Shown here piece after piece: positions 45,735-54,258 of a stretch of 64,000 bases of DNA (within the stretch, counting starts at the first letter, position 1; each line of letters opens with the position of its first letter). A program made the translations under genes and the position numbers. This stretch comes from Ornithodoros turicata (Eukaryota > Arthropoda > Arachnida > Ixodida > Argasidae), in contig NC_088209.1 in assembly GCF_037126465.1 (NCBI RefSeq), positions 24,805,146-24,869,145 of the forward strand, given 5' to 3'. The notes under the pieces were generated by a model, which was not told the origin of the DNA, ran no database searches, and saw only the letters and a list, made by a program, of their open reading frames with translations.

Positions 45735-45927
45735 ATATCACTGCCGGCAACACCGTCTGCACCGTGACGCCCTCTGTCGTCGTGTATCCCAACTTGGCTA
45801 CAGCACTCTAACATTGGCTACCTTACTGGGTCCCGCTCCTCAGCCGACCCAGTGGGCCGTCACCACTGCGCTCCTCCGCTTTCTCCATGGACGCTTCGAA
45901 CCTTGTCAACGCCTTGTGAATGTGTGA
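45735..45927 (+). pseudogene. LINE ORF2 C-terminus (family V)
   Basis: The frame ends RLHRDALCRRVSQLGYSTLT LATLLGP, then a W and a LRFL motif before TGA. Spacing from the RD-alpha-helical part to LGP matches the ends of family U (17.5 kb) and T (49.6 kb). The CCHC knuckle upstream is degraded or absent. 5' parts are missing. Confidence 0.7.
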
Positions 45928-46075
45928 CCGTGTGTGTGATTTTTCAGTTTCTTTCTTCTCTTTTCTTTCCTTCCTTCTCTTCTTCTTCTCTTTCTTCTTT
46001 TTTTTTTTGAACATCAAGCCGACGTCTGTCTGGCTGACCTTTACTTTTTTCTTCAATAAATCTTGATACCCCCTC
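45928..46075 (+). mobile_element. 3' UTR of the family V LINE
   Basis: A long pyrimidine tract, then CAAGCCGACGTCTGTCTGGC TGACCTTT and CTTCAATAAATCTTGATACC. It shares the CCGACxTCTGTCTGGCTGACC block with 23.17 kb. AATAAA near the end may serve as a polyadenylation signal. Confidence 0.75.
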
Positions 46076-47016
46076 CCCTTATATGACATCTTCCAATTCT
46101 GATCTTCGGGCGGCCGCACTCCTTTCGATCCCCTTGGAACTTCTTCCTTCTTCTCTCTTCCCAACTGTTGCGGACGGGACTACACGACTGTCGACGTTGG
46201 TGGGCTCTGTAAAGCTCTCAGTTTCAAAAAGTGAGTCGTGGGTTCTCAGATACCGGTCATAGATTGTCTGACAACATAAGCGGCTGAAAGTGAGAAGAAT
46301 TCGGTACGGTTGTGTGTACGCCTACCAAATCCAGTCGTATACCAGTTCCTCAGGGCGTTAAGAGTAAATCCTTAGGTCGAGAGATGATATTGCGAACAGA
46401 GACTGTTCTTCAGTTCCGTTCAGTTATTTATTCTCCAGGCTATGGTCTGCGAACCTCTCTTTTGTCTTCTTCGTATGGGTAAGAGTCGTCATCCGTAATG
46501 GAAGCTCGTGCAGGCGACGCCTTTAGTTAAGGCATGAAGGAGCCTTACAGAATAAAACCCACTGAGATAGCAATCTTGAAAGAGACTGGATTGAAGAGGG
46601 CCACAGTCCTCAACAAAGTTCGCGGTCGCTTCATTTGGGAGGCCGTAGCTTTTCCACCTGTGCAGACGTATGCTAATATAGGAAGCGTTGAGAAAAACAG
46701 CCGTTCAGGTCCGGCACCGCCGGGCGCTTCGTAAAATTCATCTTGCGTCGAAGGTACTCTTAAAGTACTCGAAGGTAGAGGCAGTAGGACACTTTTGCTC
46801 TGGACATGAAGTACTTCTTGGAATCTCTGTAATGGAGAAAGTGTGTGGTCGATTTGTAATAGACTGTGTAGGCTGTTCGACTGAATCGGTCTCTATCTGA
46901 GCCTTCATCATGAGGCTGGGAACTCGCCGGAGAGGATTATTGCCAAGACAGCAAACTATTTTATGGTACGGTTGCAAGCCATGTCACACAAGCTGTTTGC
47001 AGACTGCGGTGCTCAG
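46076..47016. other. Non-coding stretch
   Basis: No gene or repeat recognised. Confidence 0.45.
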
Positions 47017-47662
47017 GGCCTGTCACACGGCAAATTGAATGTCATTCCCAGCGAATGATATTCGCACTGAATGACATTCGCACTGAATGACATTCGTTTC
47101 GTGTCACACGACGGTGAAATCAAATGGCAATACATGCGAATGAGTTCGGGGAACTCATTCGCTTTTATTCCCTCTCGCACCGACAGCGTACCCTCGCAGT
47201 AGAGAGGTATCAAAAACAACGATAAACCGTTAGCAGAAATGAAAGACGAATGAAAAGTGGTACTCGAATATTTTATCACGAATTTGATAACTTTTGACAC
47301 GAAGGAAGGAACGCAAAACACTGTATTTCGGAGAACTACTATCGTTCCCAGTCGCCACGTTGCCAAGTGCGGTGCAGATTGGCTTCTTAGTTGTGTTTGC
47401 TTGTGGTACTTAGCCAATTAAGTGTCTTTGAAAAGGCAACTATTTTGTGAAATAATCTAATGTTTCGCTAGTTTCGAGCAAAAGAAATAAAAATACCTAT
47501 AACTAATGTACCTGTATAATGTTCCATATGTTCGGCCCTGATGTCTTAATTATCGACACTGACATCTTTTGCGAATGACATTCTGTTTCTTCGTGTAGCT
47601 CGATGTAAGACAAACGAATGAAATTCGGTGCGAATGTCATTCGGTTTGCCGTGTGACAGGGG
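47017..47662. mobile_element. TIR element with CCTGTCACACGGCAAA ends
   Basis: The ends CCTGTCACACGGCAAA and TTTGCCGTGTGACAGG are exact complements. Subterminal regions on both sides carry repeated GAATGACATTCG/GAATGTCATTCG units. It is 646 bp with no transposase. The CCTGTCACACGG core is shared with the element at 19186-19672 (CCTGACACACGG). Confidence 0.88.
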
Positions 47663-47945
47663 TATTCGCCAGGCCTTGAGTTGCTGCAGATCATTCGCTC
47701 CGTATAATGAAACCGCGAATGCAGCAATTTAATTGTTACGAATGTGGCATGAAGATCTTTTTCTTTTCTTATAAACAAACAAACATGAAGATCGTCTGCA
47801 GCGTGGAGCGCGTTACGTAGCTGTGGAGTTTTGCCGATCTGCTCATGCCACTGCAATCAGCGCTCTAGATCCTATCATAGCGGCAACGCAAAGCTCACTT
47901 GATATGTAGATGGGTAGAAATCCAGCGAACCGGTAGAATGTAGGA
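47663..47945. other. Non-coding stretch
   Basis: TTTTTCTTTTCTTATAAACA at 47757 resembles the tail motif at 23.2 kb but has no body. Confidence 0.4.
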
Positions 47946-48064
47946 AGGAGTTGCCTCAGGAGAGAAGCCGCCGATATTTCGAACAGAGACTGTTCTTCTT
48001 CTGGGCCAGAAGAAGAACAGTCTCTGTTCGAAATATCGGCGGCTTCTGTCCTGAGGCAACTCCT
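47946..48064. repeat. Near-perfect 119-bp palindrome with hammerhead-like units
   Basis: The two 59-bp arms meet at a single central G (48005) and differ at one position (AGGAGAGAAG against the complement of CTTCTGTCCT). Each arm holds a GAACAG-TCT-CTGTTC hairpin followed by GAAATATCGGCGGC. On the plus strand 48007-48013 is CAGAAGA where a hammerhead core needs CTGANGA; the stem is 48015-48029 and GAAA is 48030-48033. Confidence 0.92.
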
Positions 48065-48377
48065 CTCACTTGATATGTGTTTTCTATCCTATTTATGCAT
48101 CAGTGCTGGGTAATTGGAGGTTTCCAACCACTTCGGACGGGGGCGGGGAGTGTAGGGAGGGTAGCGAAAGATAGCGGGAATTGTTGCGCAACCCTTTTAA
48201 CCCTTTTACGCTACGCCTTAGAAAAAAGTAGCCCGGGGTAATCTCTCAGTTGCAGCACAGAGTTGTACTCAAATACCGCAACTCAAATTGACGTGCCGCG
48301 AAAGGCAAATTGATTAGAGAGATGTCAGCGGACTTGCGATACTTTGGTCAGGGAAATGTTAATGGCTGTTCTTCACG

Positions 48378-48425
48378 ACGAGAACCGCCGATATCTCGTA
48401 CAGATACTGTTCTTCATCTTCTATA
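48378..48425 (-). repeat. Degraded single copy of the CTGTTCGAAATATCGGC unit
   Basis: The complement reads GAAGATGAAGAACAGTATCT GTACGAGATATCGGCGG. The stem keeps ACAG/CTGT and GAAA has become GAGA. Confidence 0.6.
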
Positions 48426-48499
48426 GGCGCTGCCCTCATCATCTTGCTTGTGCATCTGCTCATCTTAGATAGAATGGCGTAGATACGGGCTAGCTGATG

Positions 48500-48647
48500 G
48501 ATAAACTCCACGATAGGCAAGCCTTAGTGATGGGCAAGACACTTAAACAACACAACACGAAAGCTCAAAACCTTCGTGTTGAGCCTTCGTGTTGTGTTGT
48601 TTACGTGTCTTGCCCATCGCTCAGGCCTGCCTATCATGGAGTTTATC
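48500..48647. repeat. Foldback palindrome (148 bp)
   Basis: GATAAACTCCACGATAGGCA, GATGGGCAAGACACTTAAAC and AACACAACACGAA on the left pair with TTCGTGTTGTGTT, GTGTCTTGCCCATCGC and CTATCATGGAGTTTATC on the right. Arms are about 65 bp with few mismatches. The centre repeats TTCGTGTTGAGCC. Confidence 0.85.
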
Positions 48648-48750
48648 TGCTCATCTTACTTGTGCATTTTAGAACTGCAGTTCTGTTTCATAAGATACAT
48701 TTCGCCGGCACAACGCTACCGAGAAGACGAAAAATTAATCATAAAATAGT

Positions 48751-49047
48751 TGATATAAGTTGAGTTGATAAGAAAAGAAAAAAAAAATGGAGAAATAGGC
48801 ACTCATTACGAGAGCCGGCTACTCCAGATCACTTAGGAAAACACAAATGGCCATCTACAATAAAACCAATGAGTGACAAAGACTCTCAGCCAGTCACTCA
48901 CACACACTGTCCACACACGCTGTCCACGCACACTGTCAGTCACACTGGGTCCACCAACCATGGCAGACCATTTGATGTTGTTAAGGTTCTGGGCCCTTGG
49001 ACACCCGACCATCAGTTTCACGCATTGCAGGCCTTTGTGCGATTTCG
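48751..49047 (-). mobile_element. Family U LINE 3' end with internal inversion, flanked by a 13-bp target duplication
   Basis: From 48751 to about 48958 the minus strand carries the family U 3' UTR, ending at the low-coordinate side in ATCAACTCAACT. From about 48960 to 49047 the plus strand carries the preceding coding segment (GRPFDVVKVLGPWTP, then FVRF). Relative to the 17.5-kb copy the 5' segment is therefore inverted against the 3' segment. ATCATAAAATAGT occurs at 48738-48750 and 49048-49060. This is the structure left by twin priming during target-primed reverse transcription. Confidence 0.92.
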
Positions 49048-49060
49048 ATCATAAAATAGT

Positions 49061-49316
49061 AGCATACAGCACATACTTTGATCCGTCATAATTTCCACGT
49101 TGCCCCTTATATTACATGTAAGACTATTCTGCGTTATTGGAGAGCGTCGGATAACGTGGCTTCCGAAGTACCGCAGCTATACCGCACCCTATTTACAGAT
49201 ATAATTCATAGTTCTCAGTCATACACGCTAGCACTGGTTCTGGTAGGCGCGATAACTTCACGGTGGTGTTAGCAACGGTCTACTAACACCCGGTGTTATT
49301 AACTATCTAACGAATC
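49061..49316. other. Non-coding stretch
   Basis: No feature recognised between the two LINE copies. Confidence 0.45.
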
Positions 49317-49662
49317 TGCCTTTACGTGCGGGGGAGGAAGCATACCATGCACATCCAAGCGCGGCACGGCACGGTTCTTTGAAACACACTGCAAATCCAT
49401 ACTGCGAGCACGGAGAACACATAAGGAAGTGATGTATAGGGCTCGGATCTGTAGTGAGTGTGGCGTTGTAGAGGACGTAGAACACGTCATTCTGAGGTGT
49501 CGAAAATACGTTGATACCCGAAGGGTTTTAGATGCGACCCTGTCTCGTGTGGACTCCCAAGCCCTCGACATCGCGAAGCTCTTAGGTCCTCCGTCGTCCG
49601 ACAAGGCGCTGAGAAAACTTGAAGATTTTCTACGTACAACCGGGCTTATGGACGTTCTGTGA
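49317..49662 (+). pseudogene. LINE ORF2 C-terminus (family T)
   Basis: The product contains CSECGVVEDVEHVILRC, a C-x2-C-x7-H-x4-C knuckle with the same spacing as family U, then RKY, a helical part, LLGP and a stop at 49660. Upstream, LRARRTHKEVMYRARI is in frame, while an adjacent phase reads GEEAYHAHPSAARH up to about 49420, suggesting a frameshift. No reverse transcriptase is present. Confidence 0.8.
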
Positions 49663-49880
49663 CTCGCTGAACGTGTGCTGTGTGTACCCCCAGCGATTCG
49701 GACATTTTACGCTCACTTGGTCGAAACTTTTGAACAACATGTTGAACTCCATCATTTGAAGTCGTTCATCTGTTTGTACTTTCTGTGTGTAAGCGTCCTG
49801 GTGTAGCCAGTTGAACTTCGTCGTAACTCGCATCCTCATTTTTTTCTTTATCACATCACCATCGCCTCGCCTCAATATGT
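49663..49880 (+). mobile_element. 3' UTR of the family T LINE
   Basis: GTACTTTCTGTGTGTAAGCG, GTGTAGCCAGTTGAACTTCG TC, then a T-run with TCTTTATCACATCACCATCG. The same blocks lie in complement at 53716-53830. Confidence 0.8.
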
Positions 49881-51642
49881 GGGACTGGATTAGTTCAGGA
49901 TAAAATAACAAAAATGAAAATTTCATCCCAACATTCACGGCGTAGCATTTAGTTTTAGACTATACCTCTATGCGACAACAGGCGCGACGAGTTTTTGCGC
50001 CGGCAAGATGCCGACAACTTAAGTCATTCCTTGCAGCTCGCATGAGCTAAATCAGCTGTCACATAGTTACGGACTGCTTCACAGCCCTCGCAATGAGGTG
50101 TCACGCCTCAAGCGCATTGGATGTACTCAGTTCCTTGAATTTTAAAGCAACACTTCCGGAAGTGTTGCATAGCAACGCTTCGAGGACACTGTGCGCTTTC
50201 TTCACACAATGGTTTTATTAATAGTCAACAGGTGTCCTGGGCTGTAGAGCGTTTGTGGAAAAGGCGTTGTTTGATACTTGTAGAGACAGAGTGTCTATCT
50301 TGTGTGTCTCTGTGGTCTAGGGGATGAGGCCCCGTCTACCTTAGGTGGGCCGGCCCTTAGATCAGTAGGCTGGTGTAGAGGACTAAGTGGGAACGGTGAG
50401 GCATGGACAAGGGCGTAATATTATAATATTCTTAAGTCCAACGACTGTCAGGGACGATCCCTAGGAGGCTACGGGCTTCCAGCCGGTGGCGATATAGGTC
50501 AAACAGACCGCGAACCTGTAGATGACGATGCGGTAACCGCAGCTAGACCAAGACCCAAGTAGATTCTGACCCCCGGCTCGGCTTTGATGCACAAGAAGTA
50601 GGCCCAAAAAGGTTGGACCAAACCCGGGCGCACGAATTGCTGCTTGCTGTCGACCTCCAGTCATCAAGAACGAGGTTCTTCTTTCGAACGGCTCCTGCAA
50701 GAGACTGTCGTCTCGTAGTCCCGCTCGTGCCTGTTATACGCTGCTGTCGTCAATTTTTGTCCCTTCCTTCAGCATCGTTTACATCGGCGCCACCAATAGT
50801 CATCAGCGTGGAATATATCACAAAGTGGTATTCACTTTTGCTGCCCCGTCGTGGTGTGAAACTAGGTTGCTTGGCTATTAGTTGTCTACTGTTGCCATGC
50901 ACAAGAGATAAAGCAGGAGCAAATAAATGTACACACTTAATATACACACGTCCTTGTACGCACCACTGGGCCTTCACACACAGATTAAGGGTAGAATTGT
51001 TGTCCCTTCCAGTTTTATGGCTTTATAGCTCCTATGCCCACAGAGTTCCACCAGTAATTTTTCTCTTTGCCACTTCTGATATGAATGATCTGACATTACA
51101 TGGGCATATCTAATAAGCTCTCGACGGGCCGGCCAGACGCAGTTTGGTTTGAAGAACGTACGCGGCAATATCGCCCTAAAACATCCACGTGAATGCGGCG
51201 TAGGGTTAAAGCACCCATAAGTCAAGGTACGACCCCCGGAAGGCTGGCTTTTTATATACCACCGTTTCGCATTATTCCCTGTGCTTGTCTCAGAATACCC
51301 AGACATAGTAGCATTGAGTAACCGGCGGACTGGTTTGCTTGTCCGCCTCTGATTCGATTTACGGCGAAGTATTTAAGAGTCCGGTTTAGTCACACCAGAG
51401 CCAGACTCCTTTTCTTTGGGAATGCACATACTATTCACAGGCGCCTGCCCGTCAGGACGAATTCGGTGCCGAAAAAGGGCAGACGAACGGCGCACAGGCG
51501 GTGGATTACTGCAGCGAAGGACCGCAGAAGCTCCCCGGACAGTATCTAATGCAAGGGTAAAAAAACGCGACTTGTCGAGACTATTGGCTACGCTTGCAAA
51601 GGAGAGAGACAACAGATTGATGAAAAAAAAAACAAAAAAAAA
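49881..51642. other. Non-coding stretch
   Basis: Apart from the palindrome at 50147-50168 nothing is marked. The plus-strand frame 50613-51113 (166 codons) and the minus-strand frames against it have no domain; I regard them as chance. Confidence 0.45.
50147..50168. promoter_or_regulatory. Perfect 22-bp palindrome with two ETS-type sites
   Basis: The centre CACTTCCGGAAGTG contains CCGGAAGTG on both strands, the consensus core of ETS transcription factors. There is no mismatch over 22 bp. No promoter or gene start is visible next to it, so a regulatory role is only possible. Confidence 0.4.
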
Positions 51643-51745
51643 ACACTAACAACAACAACTTTTGTGGTGATGAATGGGGAGTTTCATTACCAGGGGTGTT
51701 ACACTAACCCATTGCTGGTGGTGATGTGGGGAATGAAACAATGAG
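51643..51745 (-). mobile_element. 3' end of a (GTT)n-tailed retroelement, copy 3
   Basis: The complement reads TTCCCCACATCACCACCAGC, GTAATGAAACTCCCCATTCA TCACCAC, then GTTGTTGTTG. Same order as 42.6 and 59.4 kb. Confidence 0.7.
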
Positions 51746-52510
51746 CCCCTTCGCAGTGAGGATCTAAGTCCTATGGTGTCCAGAAAAGTCAAAAGAGCTT
51801 TCAGGCCAGAGCGTTGATGGGCTGCATTTGGCAAAAATCCAGATTGGCTGGATTGGGGTAAAAAAAAAACACACACACACACACATTCATTCGATGGTTA
51901 TTGAATTTGTGTTTTTGAGTGGCCGCGTCAGCCCCATCTAATCGTCGTCTCTTTATATGTATGAGTGTTTGTGTGTGTGTGTCGCAAAAAAATATCACAA
52001 GATTGCCACAATGGTTTGTTGCACTCTGTCGTTATATTTACCGAAAAATCAGTGCACAGAAATCGTCAGAAACTGTCACTTGTCGAAAACGGCAGATTTC
52101 GGACGTAACCCTTCCAGCATTTTATTGTCGTTACTTTATTTATTTTATATACGTATATAACCATCTGGGCGATGACAAAGTCAGTCCATTATGCCATGAA
52201 ATTGCGCCAGAAAGCCTCCGTGCGTTCCTTTTACTTCGTCCAAGGTTTTTTAAATACTAATTGTGTCTCAAATCGACCTTTATGACACATGACGTTAATC
52301 TTGGCGATGGATATGTAGACATGAAAGAAACAAAATAGGTATGTCTGCACGGGTACGTTCATATATCCCTAAACAGTTTCTTCCAAAGTGTCACATTTTG
52401 ATAACGAGCTTGACAAATTGGAAGAGACAGGCTTGTGGGGGGTGGAATTATAGTACATTGCTTATTCATGTTCGCGATAATCAAGTACGTTTATTAATAA
52501 ATTTTTCGTG
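51746..52510. other. Non-coding stretch with CA and GT runs
   Basis: (CA)n at about 51869-51885 and (GT)n at about 51968-51982 on either side of a short unique segment. No gene supported. Confidence 0.45.
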
Positions 52511-52750
52511 TACAGCTCCGGTCAACCTTAATAATAACAGTGGGGAAAATGTTGTCTCGTTCCCAAGCGCGATTACAGCAACCCTTGGGGTCATGAGGAA
52601 ATCTTAACTGAACAAAATTATTCTGTTAAGTTTAACGCAAGGATTTTGTTCACTTAACATTCCCCCAGCGCCCTAAAGGTGGCTGTTATCGCGCTGGGAA
52701 ATGAGACCGAATTTTTTTCAGTGTTATTATTAAGGTTGACCGGAGCTGTA
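52511..52750. mobile_element. Foldback element with TACAGCTCCGGTCAACC ends
   Basis: The left end TACAGCTCCGGTCAACCTTA and right end TAAGGTTGACCGGAGCTGTA are exact complements. The inner arms also pair (AGCGCGATTACAGC / GCTGTTATCGCGCT, CTTAACTGAACAAAAT / TTTTGTTCACTTAAC). It is 240 bp. TA lies at both ends and may be the target duplication. Confidence 0.85.
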
Positions 52751-53065
52751 CTTGCATTACAAACTGGAATAAAAGCAGCTCGTTACAGCTGCAAGCTGGC
52801 AACGGCTACTTGTTACCTTTACAAGCTATCGTGCTTCGGCAGTCACGCTAATATATGATGTACGTAATGTTAAAGCGAATAAAGATGTAATGGAAACGCA
52901 AAAATAAATAAAAACACGGTCGCTTTTCCACGACGACGTTTAAAGCACTTTCAGTCAATATACAAGGTGTTCATTTTTATCCGTTACGTTTTTTTTCTTC
53001 TTCTTTTAAATAAAAGAGCTACGAGAGCAGCATAGATGTCGCTTTTGCAGTTGAGTTACACGGCT
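52751..53065. other. Non-coding stretch
   Basis: ATACAAGGTGTTCATTTTTA at about 52958-52980 could be an outer part of the next element. Otherwise nothing is recognised. Confidence 0.4.
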
Positions 53066-53713
53066 ATGAGGACATCCTCTCGAAGACAGTATGCAACTAT
53101 AAGATGAATAATTACCTAATTCCTAATTCATTAATTCTTTAATTAGGAGATTCAATGCAAAAGCGATTTAGCAGAATGGGAGACAATTCTCGCTGAAAGC
53201 CAATCCGTCTTTTAAAAAAAATCCTGAAATGCGCACGTGCGCTGGAATATCCATCGCCGAATGTCGCTATGCAAATGAATCGAAACCGAAACCGGGCCGA
53301 TTGGGAGCGCAGGGAGGACAGCGCTCGCACCGCGTCATAGCGCGACGTGCGTTGGAGCGATGGAGATGATTGGAATAAGTGCTGATTTCCTGGCTATATC
53401 AAACGCTTTGGGGCCCCGATAAGCCTCCGTCGGCGAAAGTCATGCGATCCCAAGGCGCGTTCTTTCGGTTTCAGCTTATTTGCATAGCTCAGTTCGGCGA
53501 TGGGTATTTCACGGCACACGTTCGTTTCAGAATTTCACGATTTTAGAAGATAAGATTGCTTTCAACAATGATTTCTCCCATTCTGCAAACCCGGCCGCTT
53601 TTGCGGGGAATTTCATAATTAAAGAGTTAATTAATGAACTTGACGTAATTAGTCATCTTAGAGTTCACCCTCTTCGAAAGGATGTCCACCTTGCCATAGA
53701 ACCCACCTGCAGA
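53066..53713. mobile_element. Long inverted-repeat element, about 650 bp
   Basis: The left side reads GAGGACATCCTCTCGAAGAC, TAAGATGAATAATTACC, AATTAATTCTTTAATTAGG, GATTTAGCAGAATGGGAGAC. The right side has the complements in reverse order: CCCATTCTGCAAAC, AATTAAAGAGTTAATTAATG, GTAATTAGTCATCTTAGAG, CTTCGAAAGGATGTCC. Pairing extends some 150 bp inward. The right end is cut or abutted by a LINE tail at 53716. Confidence 0.8.
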
Positions 53714-53715
53714 AA

Positions 53716-53830
53716 TGGGTGGTGATGGTGATGTGATAAAGAAAAAAAATAATGAGTTTTGACGAAGTCGAACTGGCTACCCCAGTACGCTTACACACAG
53801 AAAGTACAAACAGATGATGGGATGATGAGA
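53716..53830 (-). mobile_element. 3' tail of the family T LINE
   Basis: The complement reads TACTTTCTGTGTGTAAGCGT, GGGTAGCCAGTTCGACTTCG TCAAAACTCA, then a T-run and TCTTTATCACATCACCATCA. It is collinear with 49.78-49.88 kb. Confidence 0.85.
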
Positions 53831-54149
53831 AAACAAAGCGATGATGACCAGAGAAGAACAGATGATGGAGGAATGGCAGGAATGGCATCTGTGAACCTTT
53901 CATAGCTTTTTTTTTTTTAAATCTGTAAGAGATAAATATGAACGCCCTATACATAACTCTGAAATACTTGACGAACGCAAATATGACGTCATTCTCATGC
54001 CATAAAACCTGAAAAAAAACGCACAAGTCGTGTCCAGCAGTTAATGCCAATTTCGTCCATTTCCTCCCATTTCGTGGATTCACTGCGGAGTGGGAACACG
54101 CAATGTGCATCCGGGCAGCGGCGTGAAGCGTTGGATCATCCTCTCCAAG
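53831..54149. other. Non-coding stretch
   Basis: A (GATGATGA)-type patch near 53815-53860 and a T/A run. No gene. Confidence 0.45.
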
Positions 54150-54258
54150 ATGCCGGGAACGATATTGAAAGGAAGTGCGGACCGCTCTGGCGTATCGAAG
54201 CCGTTGGTTGTTTTAGTCCTATTCTGCTTTATGCCCTTGTCTTCCTACACAGCGACAG
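54150..54258 (+). CDS. Possible first coding exon with a signal peptide
   Basis: An ATG at 54150 with a purine at -3 (AAG ATG) opens 36 codons and the frame reaches a CAG|GTAGGA donor at 54258-54259. The product begins MPGTILKGSADRSGVSKP and continues into a hydrophobic LVVLVLFCFMPLSS and a polar YTAT: basic n-region, h-region and a small-residue c-region, as in a secretory signal. An upstream in-frame ATG is at 54090. No second exon or promoter is recognised, so it may be chance. Confidence 0.3.

Noticed and set aside
49303..49604. Minus-strand frame of 101 codons
   Set aside because: It is antisense to the family T LINE coding remnant.
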